A stretch of 64,000 nt of DNA from Agelas oroides (GCA_949130485.1 OX422191.1:5085754-5149753); one strand, 5' to 3'. Shown: positions 1 to 11,845, numbered from the stretch's first letter. Program-made: numbers and translations. The notes: generated from the letters alone by a model not told the origin.

Positions 1-3000
1 GGTACCTCTAATGTTGCACACAAACCCTCCCTTCTCCAGACAGTGTCTAATATTCTCAGGCAGACACAAAACCTCGGCAAAATGTTGGGGGAGAATTTTG
101 AGGTAGTTCACCCTGTCGAAGGCAGTGAACAGAGGACACATCTCCTTTAGGCTGGCCATACGAAGTCTCCATGTACCGCCACATATGGCAAGGTACAGGC
201 CAACATATGCCAGACAATCATGGAAAGCAAAGCCATACCAAAACTTCCATGTGTCATCTCTACTAGCTAGATCCTCCACAAAGGAAATGAAATCCTTGTA
301 CACTGACTCGTAGTCACTCCCCATGGCTGTACTAACCAGTATGTACTCATCATATGCTTGATCTTCCTTGCACTTCTCATTACACTGTAGGAGGCGAGCT
401 TTAATATCTGCTAGCATTGTCTCACTATCAGGTACTGTATCTGATTTACAGTTGAGTAGGTATTGGTCAAAAAAGTGTCTGTAGAAGGCTTCCCACACTT
501 GCATTAGAAATGCATGGGTACGTTTAAAGTTGGATGCATTAGCCACAGACTTCAGTGTCTCAGCTCTGTACCCAGATGCCATGGCAAGGACTTTAAGGCC
601 ACCTTCATAGTACACTTTCATCAAAGCCTTCTGGTAGTTGTACAGTACATGCCAGTCTCCCACAAAGGGTAGGAGCCAGTCCAGCTCACTACCATACTGC
701 TGCTTAAGTTCCTTCAGGCGAAGGTATGTTTTAGCATCACCAGCAATTACTAGATGCTGAGCTCCACTACTGGCTATGTACTCTTTGTACAACATTGCAG
801 CTACTTCTGACATGGCCTCAACAGTGTCAGCATGCATATCAACAATGGAGAGGTACACTACAACTGCTGGCTCAGTGTGGATACCTTCCATTTCCTTTGC
901 AGCTATGTGGTCTTTAAAACTGAATATCACATGCTCAGGCTTCAACGCATATATACTCAACATGTAGCCAAAAAAGTCCCATTGTAGCTTATCCAAAGCT
1001 GCTAATTCCTCATCTGACTGGAGAAAATCTTGAAACTGCAGGTGCCCTACAGAGGTTGTCTGTCTGGAACCTACGTGCAAAGCTCCTGTACTTGACAAGG
1101 CAGACTCAGTCATTTCACCAAGGCATACAGCCTCATGAAAGGTTCTAGCACGTTTTACACGCTTAGGAACTGGTGAATGGGCCAATTTGGATGGACTATT
1201 AATTGGACTAGTTCTCTGCCTTCGTCTGTCATGCAACTGTTGCACATACTGACACTGTACAATGGTAAGGGCCACTGGTTGATCCCTACTGGTACTAGTG
1301 GGGCTATCCTGGGTTGCGGGGAGTAAGGTGCTAGTGGATGGTTGGGGAGGGCTCATATCCATCCTAGCTACCTCATCTGGCTGAGCTATTACACTCTTAA
1401 GCTCCTGCTGAGGCTGGACCACCTGTACAGTGGTCCCATGCCAACTACGGTGCTGACTACCAGAGTACACAGAGGCATGGCTCTGGAGGAAATCAATGTT
1501 GTCAGTGGTAGCAACAGTAAAGGACTTATCATCAAGCTCCTTCAGCAGACCCTCCTTTTTACGCTGAGCTGACACCCTTACAAGATGTCTATCAAGGGTC
1601 TCACTAGAAACCACAGCTCCCAGCCTATTCAGCACAGTGATAAGCTCAGATGATCCACCACTGGCCTCTATATAATCAGTCAGGAGGGTGTGCAGTGGGA
1701 CAGAACAACGCCCACCAGTTGCACAGAATACAATCACACACACAATGTACGCAATTCGGACCTTTCTCTCATGAACATGAGAGTCTGACTGTTTTCGGCC
1801 AAGCTTTTCATTACTGGAATGTGTTAACCTGGTGACAGCATCCCACAAATCAGGGGCTACATGGCTAGCAAAGGCCTCTAAATCAAAGGTGGCAGATATA
1901 GGCTTCTGCTCATGTTCAGCCATAAGCTTTGCAGCTAGGTCATGGACCTTCTCATTCAAGTATTCAGCAACTGGTTCAACTGGAGGGATGCTGGTACCTC
2001 CCTTTTCATACTGGGGTTTGGCATTTCCAAGAGCATGAGAGAGCATTAAAAAGGGATCACACTTGGCACGGTACATGATCCTACCCAATCTGTTACGGGC
2101 ACTCACAGATGACATCAGATCCCCAAACTCTTTCCCCATGTAAACAAGAACTTGGTACCTGGGCTGTGGGGGTACATTACCCGTTAGCCTACCATGAAGA
2201 TACTCACAATACTTTTGGTACAGCTGGGGAAAAGTTACTGCTTGGTCAGACAACATGTGTTCTCCTAGGAAGGTGGCTGTGTGAAGCAATGCAACCTCAT
2301 TATGGTTAGTGATATTGCTACACTGCCGGAAACTATCCTGGAGCTCATCCACTTTAGTTCTAAGTGCATGCACAATACTCTCAGGGGAACGAAGGTCCTC
2401 ATCACACTGCTGCAACAACCTTTGACAGAATACATAGCACTTGTTGCATGCAAGACTGTCAGCAGTTATGCACCGGTCAAAATTTCCTGTTTCTTGCAAC
2501 AAAACATCAACACTCTCAGGCTAGGGTACAGGTCTGAATGTCCAGCGCAAGTTACTGCTGGCATGGTGCCTGCGCTTGCTACCACACAATGCACACTCAT
2601 AAACACTTTCAGGGTTACAGTGTTTATACACAATTTGATAATGCTGTGCACAGAGTGGGAATGACTTGGTGGTTGCAACAGTAGTAGATGTAGACCCATC
2701 AATGTTAACACTAGCTGCAGCACAAATGGTATCAAAGGAGGCAAACATACAGGTATGATCAGATACCGTATCACATCCAGGTACACAGCAACTTGGCTTT
2801 TGCTTCTGCAATTCCCTCTTTATCCATCTAGGAATGAATTCATCCCTATGCTTCCCAGCTAGGCCCAACCCTTTCTTTATGCTAACCTGATCGGCCCTAC
2901 ACACGCATGAATTTAGAGGGGCAGTGGTGTACTGCAGGAGGAACTTCTGCAACTCACATCCCCATTGCTCAGGATGGCTATGTCTGCCTTTCAGACGCTC

Positions 3001-3242
3001 TTGACACAGAGCACAGCGACTTTGTGTGCCGTTTGTTACAAACGCTTTTACTAACACTCGCTTCGTTCAATGACATTTTCTCCACCACGTGGCGAATGCG
3101 GGGTTCCTTGATTTTTCGGTCCGCATACCACAGCGTATATCTCGGACCTTTTCCCGTGTATACGCTTAGTTTCTGCATATTTTGTAGCCTGATTCCAGTG
3201 CTTTCGAACGGCACCTGTTTCATGCAGCTCAGGGGGGGCCAA
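1..3242 (-). pseudogene. Uncharacterised zinc-finger/transposase-like gene, partial, interrupted
   Basis: Reading the minus strand, an open frame runs from about 3055 to the left edge (over 1,000 codons) with a single in-frame TAG at 2521-2523. The N-terminal part has Cys pairs (CALCQ, CVPGC, CALCG) typical of zinc-binding sites. The middle has NIDFLQSHASVYSG and HGTTVQ; further on come GDAKTYLRLKEL, FVGDWHVLYNYQ and FTAFDRVNYLKILP. I associate these motifs, from memory, with a multicopy uncharacterised family in sponges and corals. A neighbouring frame (3051-3242) has a CGPKNQGTPHS stretch that could be the true N-terminus, which would add a frame break near 3055. The conserved motifs suggest an RNase H-like transposase core, but I cannot assign catalytic residues. 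The C-terminus lies outside the window. It could be a decayed transposon gene or a host gene with one recent nonsense change. Confidence 0.7.
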
Positions 3243-3539
3243 ACGAAACGTGCCAGGCTAAAGTGCACCCCTGTTGCACGAGGTACGATCGAACCGTCCG
3301 TAAACAACGGCTTCCCTACACGAAGCGGTAAGAGGCTGCAGCTTGAAACGTTGGATCTCGAGAGTAGACTGATTGGTCTATAAAACCGCTGGCAAAGTAG
3401 GCGCCTGCAGCTACTCGTTTGCTGGCAAGAGACTTTTGGCGGAACGACTGATAGTAACCAAGTTACGTTCTAACTTACTTCGCTACAAGTTCGTCCTTTT
3501 TCATCCCAGAATAGCTCGATCCGCGGACCTTAAGCCCGG
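3243..3539. other. Short spacer, nothing recognised
   Basis: About 300 bases between the start of the leftmost gene and the left end of the Ginger element. GC is near neutral. I see no conserved coding frame, repeat or RNA gene here; it may hold the promoter of the minus-strand gene. Confidence 0.4.
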
Positions 3540-3817
3540 TGTCTGCGTGAAATGGGGACCCCCCAATTTGGGGACCCCGGTCCCCATATCCCTAGTGATA
3601 TGGGGACGGGGGGGCCCCATATCACTAGGGATATGGGGACCGGGGGTCCCCAGAACTCTGGTGATATGGGGATCCTTCAGTGATTTAGGGACCCCTAAGA
3701 TTTGTGTTCTATACGTAATTGGAAAAGACATATAAGAACAAATTAACAAGTCGTATATATGCAAGAGTAAAAATATGCTTATGCAATAGTATGTACAAGT
3801 AAAGGGGGATGGATAAA

Positions 3818-3873
3818 CTTCGAGTTCGAGTTCGAGTTCGAGTTCGAGTTCGAGTTGACTCGAGTTCGAGTTG
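3818..3873. repeat. Hexamer array (TTCGAG)n, left side of Ginger element
   Basis: About nine near-perfect TTCGAG units. The same hexamer appears in reverse orientation as GAACTC-type units at 7478-7549, so the two arrays form an inverted pair inside the element. Confidence 0.9.
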
Positions 3874-4099
3874 CCTCCACGGCTGGCAAATTTACAGTGC
3901 GCACCGGAAACCGTCCGGATAGTTTTATGTTTGGTCGGGTTTGACTTTCGAGGCTAGACAGCGAAGGGTTGCAGGTGTTTGCAGAGGCCGATTCTGACTG
4001 AGATCCGGCGAGGACTAGTGCTAAGGGGTGTGGCTCGATGCAGTATACCTGTACATTCATTGCGTAGAAGTTGGCTCGTACGAAAATTACCGAGTACAG

Positions 4100-6070
4100 T
4101 TTGTTACTACAACACCTCAGCATTTACTGCAATGACAACCATTCTTTCAGCAATCTTTACAGCCCCTATGTAGTACCTGCCACCCCAAAGGTTTCTGTAG
4201 CCCCAAGCACAACATCAGCCATTACTGGAAGCGGTGTAGTGCTCATAACAATTTATAAGCCTATAGCTAGTAGGCGTACACCTCTGCATTCTGTGAAGCC
4301 AAGCACAATGACGTATCTAACTCTCACAGATTTTTTGCAGCCAAGCTCAAGAGTATAGTGCTACTTAATTTCACAGGCCAGACTCTCCAGTGAGAGTCCT
4401 GCCTGTGAGACTAGCCATTACTCCAGTCACGTCCACTCCTCAGACTGAACTCAGTAAATTCTGCAACCCCATAGCATTCTCTGCATGCAATAGTAGCCAG
4501 GTGCATTGTCAACCAGGCACAAATGGCAGTCATATACCCCAGTTTAGTGCTCTTCTGTATACTCCCTGGCACTCTGTTCTGCCCCTCATGCATTCTCAGA
4601 CCCAAGCAGAAGGCAACCATATACATAGCTCTCAACAATATCTATGGACCTCAGTATTTCAAACAAATTTCTACAGTCAAGGACAATGGCAACCATTTCT
4701 CTAAGCAGCTCTACTACTTAGAATTATACCTGAGCATTAAAATAAAGCACAACAGCAGTCATAAATCCTCTATTCCAATTTACCATTTTCTACTATCCCT
4801 CAGCATTCTTTGACCCAATGGCACATCATTAATTCATTAGTTGCCTTCAGCTCTTTCCACTTAGTACTCCTTGCTACTCTCAGTATTTCTCTGGAGTAGC
4901 AGGAACTGCCCAAGGGGCAGTAGAGACTGCTGAGAAATAATTATATGGCAGAAGTGAACGGTGGGGAGTAGCTAACTAAAAGGTTATATTGGCTGGAGGT
5001 GACAGAGGACATTTCACTTCTGCCCTCATGCAGTCATAATTATCTTTCAGCCGTCTCTATTGCATGTGACTCAACAATTCCTGGTAGCTATATACTTCTC
5101 AAGTCAAGCGCAATTGCAGTTAAACCTGTCAGCAATCTCCACACACAAGAGCCTGAGAACAAGGCTACAATCTCTACTGCCACTCATTTCTCTGCACTTT
5201 CTACTGCTCATTGGCTTTTATTTCAGTGAAGTACATGATGATAGCAATGCCCTCGGAAATTTTTGTTATGCCTCATGCAGTGATCCTCTCTATACACACA
5301 CATCCTTGACCCTTGCATGGCTAAAGAAAATATTCTTTAGGGTGTATTCTTTAGCCAAGTATACATTATCTCTCAACAGTCTGTACATACTGCCTCCCTT
5401 GTACCTTTCCCACCTTGGCATTCTCTCCATTCAAGCACAATGGTAGTCATACCTTTCAGCAATCTCTACTGGCCCTTAACATTCTCTAATTTCCTTCAGC
5501 TTACTATATATAGCTAAATGCAAGGATAGCTCAGCAATTTCTACTTTCACTTAGCATTTATCAACACGCTGTACTGCCCTTCAGCAGTTTCTAAAACTAT
5601 AGGAACAATGGCAGCCATAATCTCAACAGCAATTCTGCATCCCTTATACTATCCCTCAGCGTTTTCTACTGCTTGACACAGCAATTTCAGCAGACAGGCA
5701 CAATAGCTAGCCACACCTCTCATCAGTTTCTAATACTGCTGAGCTTTTCCTGTCACACCTAAGCATTTGGTGCCATGGACCAAGCACAGTTGTACCCATC
5801 CTACTAAGAAATATCTCAGCATCCTACTACAGTCACAATGGCAAGTATGCACGTAGTGATCTCTATGACCTTTCAGCATTCCCTGCCAGGCTACTCCCTT
5901 CAGCATTTTCTACTGTCCCTGCTGAGGGGTAGCAGAAATTGCTGAGATCTATACGTATGTTATACTATATGCTGCCATTGTTGCTGTATAGCTAGGGTTG
6001 CTATTGTGCTTGCTGGAGCAAATACTGAGGGGTAATAGAGAATGATGAGGGGTAGTAGAAAAATGCCTAA
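4100..6070. repeat. Degenerate interspersed repeat, TCAGCA-TTTCTACTG type
   Basis: Roughly 2 kb built of loosely repeated phrases: (C/T)TCAGCAATTTCTACTGCC, CACAATGGCAGTCAT and TAGCTAT. Spacing is irregular at 40-120 bp. Some copies are inverted, for example CTGAGGGGTAGTAGAAAATG-like text around 4890-4960 and 5925-6065. The sequence is AT-rich and has no credible coding frame. It looks like a decayed tandem satellite within the Ginger element. Confidence 0.6.
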
Positions 6071-7310
6071 GTATACAAATGCATGGCTATTAGGCTTGGC
6101 AGCATGCTAGACTACCTTCTCATAAAGTGGACACTGCATGAAACAATTTTCCAAGCTGAAAAGATAGCTCTGTTCTCCATAAGCACACAAGCACCTAGGT
6201 GTATCATCACCTTAACTTCTCGGCTTTTAGAATTCTGCAGTATGAACCAAATTTCTCTTGACAAATAAACTCGATCTCCTACAATCCAACTGCATGCTTT
6301 GTATCCTCATTCTACACACTATATTCAACAGTGGAGCCAACCCTGCCTTTACTACAACCATGTAAGCCCCTAACAACCTACTTCATGCCTGTATGAGCCA
6401 AATCTACCCCAAGTCACCTGTTGACATTACAAGACCCTATAGTAACCTACCAGTTCCTACATTATAGTCCCATGCACAAGCCACACCAATTTAACCAACC
6501 CACGCACATATTGTTTTCAGTACCACATGCATGATCCACTGAAAGCAATCTATCCTGGGTTTGGTTGGGTGTATGATACTGAAAGTGCATGGGGTTTTTG
6601 GGTCTCCTTTGTGTGACTAATCCAAAGGCACTGCTTCCAAGATGTGCACTGAATTGGGAACACCTACAAACTATTTTCCCAAAATAACATTGTTGTGACC
6701 TAAGTTGTGACCCCCCTCCCCCCTAGCTCCAATAAGGTCATACATAACCGTCATTTTCAATTGCTTTAGTAGCATTTGCACTCATACAGTCAGAGTGTTT
6801 ACAACCTCCTCTTTGACGTCACAGTGACATTATTATAGTAGTTTTGGAGCAAAAGTTCTGTGCCAAGTGTTCCTTGTAGAAGCCTATCCCCTGATCAATA
6901 CAAGGCAGATGCAACCAAATGGTGACACTCACTGACCTGTCAATCCACAGAAGACAATCCCACTGACTAGTAGATTCCCTTGCAAAAGCAATAGACTGGC
7001 TTTGTGAAGCTAACCACTGTAGCCTGATACTCTTGTGCCACAAATACCACACCCCCTGGGACCTTCTGCTCTCCTCAGTACACTGTCTGCCTTTCCAACT
7101 GCCTCACTCTCCCCACTAATTTACTCCACTTGTCAAGTTCATGAAGGCAAGCACCAATTTTTCAATGAGCACAAAATGCCTCTCTCCATTAAAGCCGCCA
7201 AATAGGGAAGCCTATTGGTAAGCCATCTTCGATTCCAGCAGGTAAGCCTCGCTGAGATTCTGCCCTTAGGTTGTGTAGCTATCTTCTCACCTGCTCAGAG
7301 ACCACTTACC
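6071..7310. other. Unique AT-rich interior of the Ginger element
   Basis: There is no recognisable gene or repeat; short open frames lack conserved features. This stretch probably replaced the deleted transposase exons, since the expected integrase motifs are absent from it. Confidence 0.4.
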
Positions 7311-7364
7311 CAGTCTTACAAGCCTGCCACACCCTCACTGCGAAGGGTGTGGCTTGCGAGACTA
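7311..7364. mobile_element. 54-bp mini foldback element (TAGTCT...AGACTA type)
   Basis: The ends read (C)AGTCTTACAAGCC and GGCTTGCGAGACTA, with inner arms CCACACCCT/AGGGTGTGG. The structure matches the 52-bp copy at 45270-45321, which retains a recognisable 9-bp TSD. Here the flanks no longer match. Confidence 0.6.
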
Positions 7365-7477
7365 TGGTTTGTTCCCTAGCACAGACATCGGTACCATGAT
7401 CCGTCCTCTCTCCTTGGGCTTACAAAAAACCTAACTCACGCCTTACTGGTGCAACGCAGGCGCACAGTGATTGCCAT

Positions 7478-7549
7478 CTCGAACTCCGAACTCGAACTCG
7501 AACTCGAACTCGAACTCGAACTCGAACTCGAACTCGAACTCGAACTCGA
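7478..7549. repeat. Hexamer array (GAACTC)n, right side of Ginger element
   Basis: About eleven units of ACTCGA/GAACTC abut the 3' end of the transposase relic. It mirrors the array at 3818-3873 in inverted orientation. Confidence 0.9.
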
Positions 7550-7552
7550 CAA

Positions 7553-7858
7553 TTATTCTATACCCAAGTAAAGAACAACAATGTTATCATTAAAGAATAT
7601 TAGTATGCTGCCGATTATTCTCCTCCTCTCCTCCGCACTTTCGACCACCAAGCGAGGTTTCTTACTCCCTTTTCCGCCAATGTAGTATAAACGTTCTCCG
7701 TCCGCTGTGAAGAATTTGCTACGCTTCCTTAGCCCATGCTTGTAGAGTTTATCAGCATGAGATGGGTATGTCTTGTGGACAACGTAGTCATAAATTTCGC
7801 TGAACGTATATTTCGCTTTTGCAGCATCTTCCTCAACTTTCACGTCTTCCTTCGCCAT
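7553..7858 (-). pseudogene. Ginger transposase first-exon relic
   Basis: 101 codons from ATG at 7858. Residues 16-70 (YTFSEIYDYVVHKTYP, LRKRSKFFTADGERLYYIGG) align with exon 1 of the complete Ginger1 gene at 36188-36397 (QAYRYLTERRYPN, IRNKAKRFIIKDGELFYKK). The aligned region is the helical segment that precedes the H2C2 zinc finger of the integrase. No H2C2, DDE core, protease or PHD segments follow, and the frame ends in the hexamer array. The similarity is clear by eye but modest, so this is a distinct Ginger lineage and not a copy of the nearby element. Whether any peptide is made is unknown. Confidence 0.7.
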
Positions 7859-8395
7859 GCTAACAACTTTAGGTGTTGTTGTGCTCTGCTTCTCGTTTTA
7901 TAATTATCACTGATGGCGTACCCTTCTGATCAATGATCGTCAAGGTCCAGCGCCCGATGTTTACGAACAGGTAGGTCCGTGTCTTCCGGGGTCCCCAAAA
8001 CGCTGAGGGGGTCCCTATATCACTAGCGAAATGGGGCTGGGGGGTCCCCATATCACTAGGGATATGGGGACGGGGGTCCCCATATCACGGGGGTCCCCAT
8101 ATCGCGCTTACACCGGTTTTGAGCGCACGCATGTCCACTTATGGACCGGGGCAGTGCTGCAAGACCGCGAAGGGCCAGGTGAAGAGTCGTTGTCGTCTAC
8201 CTCCGCTCTAGTTGCCATCGGCTCTCGAAACAATTCCATAGGATAGGAAAACAACTGAACTAACCTCGCAAAATAATAAACAGTGAAAGACAGTTGACAC
8301 GCGCAAGGAAAAACTCGAAGAGTAGAGGTAGTCGCGCCATTCGCATGCCATCGTATTCCAATTAATGCCTACTGTTTCCCCCCAGACGTCATAAC

Positions 8396-8441
8396 TCATA
8401 GATAATAGAGACCTGTAACCTAGAGTCTCTATTATCTATGA
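8396..8441. repeat. Perfect 17-bp hairpin with 12-nt loop
   Basis: The arms TCATAGATAATAGAGAC and GTCTCTATTATCTATGA pair perfectly. A related hairpin (CACCATAGATAACAGAGCGG...) lies at 16764-16809, so this may be a very small foldback family. Confidence 0.75.
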
Positions 8442-10006
8442 TTTACTGACCGCCGTAAGTAAACTTGGGGGTTCACTAAGTTCACCCAACTCCATGTGGT
8501 GACGTCATAAACTGTAATGTGCGCATTGCGCGCGCAGAGCGCTATGGAACTGGATCCAGACATGTAGCACATTAGTCTCGCAAGCCACACCTCTCTGCGA
8601 AGGGTAAATAGCTCCTAGAGTCGAGTTTGAGTTGCTGGAGGGCATGCAGCAACAAAAAACCAGTTGAACAAGACATCAGGTAGTCTGTATTGTATTCAAA
8701 GAGATTGTGCAACTTAATTTTATAGCAAGAAAATTATGTAGCTAATCAGTCGTGTAGCCATCCGTACAACTTCCGGCGTTTCTATTGTAGTGCGGAAGTG
8801 ACGTCACGACATAAAATGGCGCTGAAAGTGTCGAAGAACCCGGCTAGCTGAGATCGTGTGCAGCTAGCATCACACCGCCGATCCGAAGAACATCGCTGTT
8901 TCAAACGAAAGTGGGATGATTGTAGTAAGCTATTTTGATGGCGTATGTATGTAAAATTACGCTGAATGGAAATCCCGCTTCGATGTTCTGCCGACCTGAT
9001 GCATGGATGGGGATGATGGAATGTGCGTCAACTTTTTGGCTGTCTGGCTCCTAGAAGGAAAGGTTTGCAGTTACAATATTCCATTTACAGATACTTGTAG
9101 TAGTGTAGAGCAGATCTATTTGACACAATAGATTGCATGTTGTGGCGGAATGAAATGTGCCAAATTGTTTGTGCTTCCTGTTAGCTTGAACTGTGTAACT
9201 GTGTCCACTTGTGGAACCTCTTCTTCAGTGGGCGTTGGAATCTGAACAGCATGTGGGTTTAGAAGTGACTAGGAGTAGATGTATGTAGTTTGTGAAGGGT
9301 TATGACACTTTTCACAAACCAAATCCGAGAGGGTTGGTCACCCTGGTATGAATGCATGGACTTGGTGACGCCAAAATAAGGCATGACAATACAACATCTG
9401 TGGTTGGCTTACTATGTTGCTAAAAAGCCATAGTATCACTTCCTCTAGAACATATACTATGTATTTCCCTCAGGTATACACTGGCCAGTGTATAATATCA
9501 TTTCATGATTCCGAAGAATCATGTGCAAGGTGAGCAATTTGTACACAGTCGCATTCCCAGACTCCTCCCACTTCAACAAAAACTGGACAGCAGTGAAGTG
9601 TGGGAATGAGGCTAATAAAATGTAGCAAGCTCCCCACTTAAACTGAAGGGGAAGGTCAGGGAGATCTCGTCACATGCACAGTGATGTGACGTATGATATA
9701 GGTTAAACAAGGGTGCCTGATGAAGAATCTCAAGGCCCTAGTTGTAATATCTTTTCAAAGGACTACAGACTACGGCATTCAAATGGCACTGTCAATACAG
9801 CTCGTGCGGTAACATGAGGTTGGTCAACGTAAGTTTGTGAATTATATTGACTGGCCACCACACCCATCACACTTGATGAGATCTTGAAAGGCCTTCCCTT
9901 TTTGTATGCAAGTGGTCAAAAGCTGGAGATGGGAATGGCCTGGGAACGAGGCTAAACTTTTATCACGTCAAATCTATATGCAAATTTGTTGAACTAGGCC
10001 TAGTCA

Positions 10007-10062
10007 TAGCCTCGTTCCCAGGCTCTCCACGCTAAGCAGGGGTGAGTCTGGGAACGAGGCTA
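10007..10062. mobile_element. 56-bp Mutator-like mini-element, 9-bp TSD GCCTAGTCA
   Basis: The ends TAGCCTCGTTCCCAG and CTGGGAACGAGGCTA are perfect inverted repeats around a 26-bp core. GCCTAGTCA precedes and follows the element exactly. This is the cleanest evidence that the TAGCCTCGTTCCCAG family makes 9-bp target duplications. Confidence 0.9.
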
Positions 10063-10194
10063 GCCTAGTCAGACATGGCACCTAATGGGTGGAATCCAAG
10101 TTCTACACAGAAAAGAATATAACAGTAGCTACAAACCATGACTGAGATATCAATACCATCTGTGTAGTACAAGTATACGTATAGAGAATTGTGA

Positions 10195-10275
10195 GGGGTA
10201 GTGGTTGGAGTGGTAAAACACTGGCTGTTTAAGCCAGAGGCCTTTGGCCATGGATTTGATTTCCAGCAACTGCCA
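10195..10275 (+). repeat. tRNA-derived (SINE-like) segment, decayed
   Basis: An A-box-like GTGGTTGGAGTGG is followed by an anticodon-arm-like CTGGCTGTTTAAGCCAG stem and a degenerate B box (GGATTTGATTTCC). The order and spacing match a tRNA. The related CTGGC...AAGCCAGAGG arm at 45905-45965 shows a shared source. The D arm and T arm are too damaged for a working tRNA. Confidence 0.55.
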
Positions 10276-11591
10276 CTTTTTTCATACTAACATCCAACAA
10301 ACCGTGCTCACCATTTATGCATAACTATGACAGTTCTTATCCGGTGTTTTTAACTGTAAAATGTCTCCTTTTTTTTCACAGGCTATAGACATTTCACAAC
10401 TCCACTTTTCCATTTGAAATGGTTGCTGCTTATCCAGTTTAAGAACAATTATAATAGGTTGACAATAACAGCAGGGCCCACAGCATTGGCCAGGATGCTT
10501 GGCACCACACAGGCCCCAAAATGTGGCCGATATTCACTTTCACACAACAATTACCTGTATTCTGCATGCATTGTTGTTTGTTGATAATGTCATCACTTTG
10601 ATTATCAATTATGTGCACATACATTATTTTGCAGTTACCAAACTTGCAGGTATAAACCTTCTATCCATGTACTACAGTGACTACTGATGTCATAGCCTAC
10701 AGTCGTGGCGGAATGAAATGTGCCAAATTGTTCCAGAGTACATGCAAACGTCAAATTTCTCCTGTTTCTGCGTCCTCGTGGCCGCGATCCGGGTATTTAC
10801 CACTCCCACGCACGGTCAACCGTCTGTATCGTGGAACTGTGGTCGCTTTGCGCGCTCGAGTTGCTTCTTGTGGTTGCGCGAACGCTTTTTGCGGACCCAC
10901 TCCAGCTCTCAAATTCAACTTTCATGACGTCATCGCTGAAATAGGAAATGTATTGCGTAAATAGGACTTCCGGTCGGATGGCTACACGACTGCTAATGCT
11001 GGACTCGTGTAAAAAAAACCAACAGGTTCAGTCAGTATTTTAATATTGAATACTGTGATCATGTTCGTCCCTAGCTTGTGAGCTAACCTGTTACCTACTA
11101 AGACCAAGGGGTAGTCACATGCCGTGTGTTCAAGCGTTTGCGACTGGGATCAAGGTTTTTGATTGGCAAACAGTGTGCTTAATTGCTTGATCATTCCCTT
11201 CTGTGTTCTTGATCCATTGATTTGAGCAGTTCAGAGGTCACCTTGATCAGCCCCCAAAAAGGGATTTGATCGCTTGATTCAATTTTGATCCCGGTCGCAA
11301 ATGCTTCTACATGGGACATATAAGTGATTACCCCTTGTAAGACTAAGGTCCCAGTTAGACAGGATTCCTCATGTTTTTGTGGGTTGCTATGACAAATTGT
11401 AGCCTCCTTCCCAGACTCTCAGTGTATCCTCACTTGATTTATTGCAAGCTTATTAGTGGAGCCCGGAAATGAGTTAGGCCATGTAGTCATGTACCCATCG
11501 TTGGTTGCTTGCTGTTTCCAGAGCAGAAACTGCAAGCAGCATATTAAAGTTGGATAGAAACCAGGATAAGTGTCTTAGCATCAGGCTTATG

Positions 11592-11845
11592 TAGCCTTGT
11601 TCCCAGGCCTTCCCCATTTTTACCTTCTGTTTGCGTTCACAATAATACACGGGAGCGGAAGACCAGTGTTTTTTACCCTCCGTTTGCGTTCACAATAATA
11701 CACGGGAGCGGAAGACCAGTGTTTCTACCTTCCATTTGTGTTCACAATAATACACAGGAGCGGAAGACCAGCTGGTCTTCCGCTCCCATGTGTTATTGTG
11801 AATGCAAACGGAAGGTAAAAACGGGGGAGGCTGGGAATGAGGCTA
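11592..11845. mobile_element. Mutator-like MITE, 9-bp TSD AGGCTTATG
   Basis: The ends TAGCCTTGTTCCCAGGC and the complement of GCTGGGAATGAGGCTA pair with few mismatches. AGGCTTATG flanks both sides (11583-11591 and 11846-11854). Inside, a block of about 57 bp (GTTCACAATAATACACGGGA...) is repeated three times head to tail, and a fourth copy is inverted. Confidence 0.85.

Larger units (their letters stand above)
3540..8112. mobile_element. Ginger-type DNA transposon, non-autonomous, 4-bp TSD CCGG
   Basis: The left end reads TGTCTGCGTGAAATGGGGAC. The reverse complement of the right end reads TGTAAGCGCGATATGGGGAC. Both are flanked by CCGG (3536-3539 and 8113-8116). TGT...ACA ends and a 4-bp TSD are known Ginger1 traits. 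The subterminal zones (3551-3700 and 7985-8103) repeat the block GGGGACC...CATATC(A/C)CTAG in opposite orientation, probably transposase-binding repeats (inference). Only an N-terminal transposase exon remains (7553-7858), so the element likely depended on a relative such as the one at 33391-36616. Length is 4,573 bp. The interior is mostly degenerate repeats. Confidence 0.8.
8747..10992. mobile_element. Non-autonomous DNA element, CAG...CTG ends, 5-bp TSD CTAAT
   Basis: Both ends carry CAGTCGTGTAGCCATCCG, identical over 18 bp in inverted orientation. CTAAT flanks it at 8742-8746 and 10993-10997. CAG ends with a 5-bp duplication would fit the hAT5 group (inference). A 27-bp direct repeat (TGGCGGAATGAAATGTGCCA...) occurs at about 9144 and 10704, near the two ends. 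It contains a 56-bp mini-element (10007-10062) and a tRNA-derived segment (about 10195-10275). No transposase frame was found. Confidence 0.75.
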
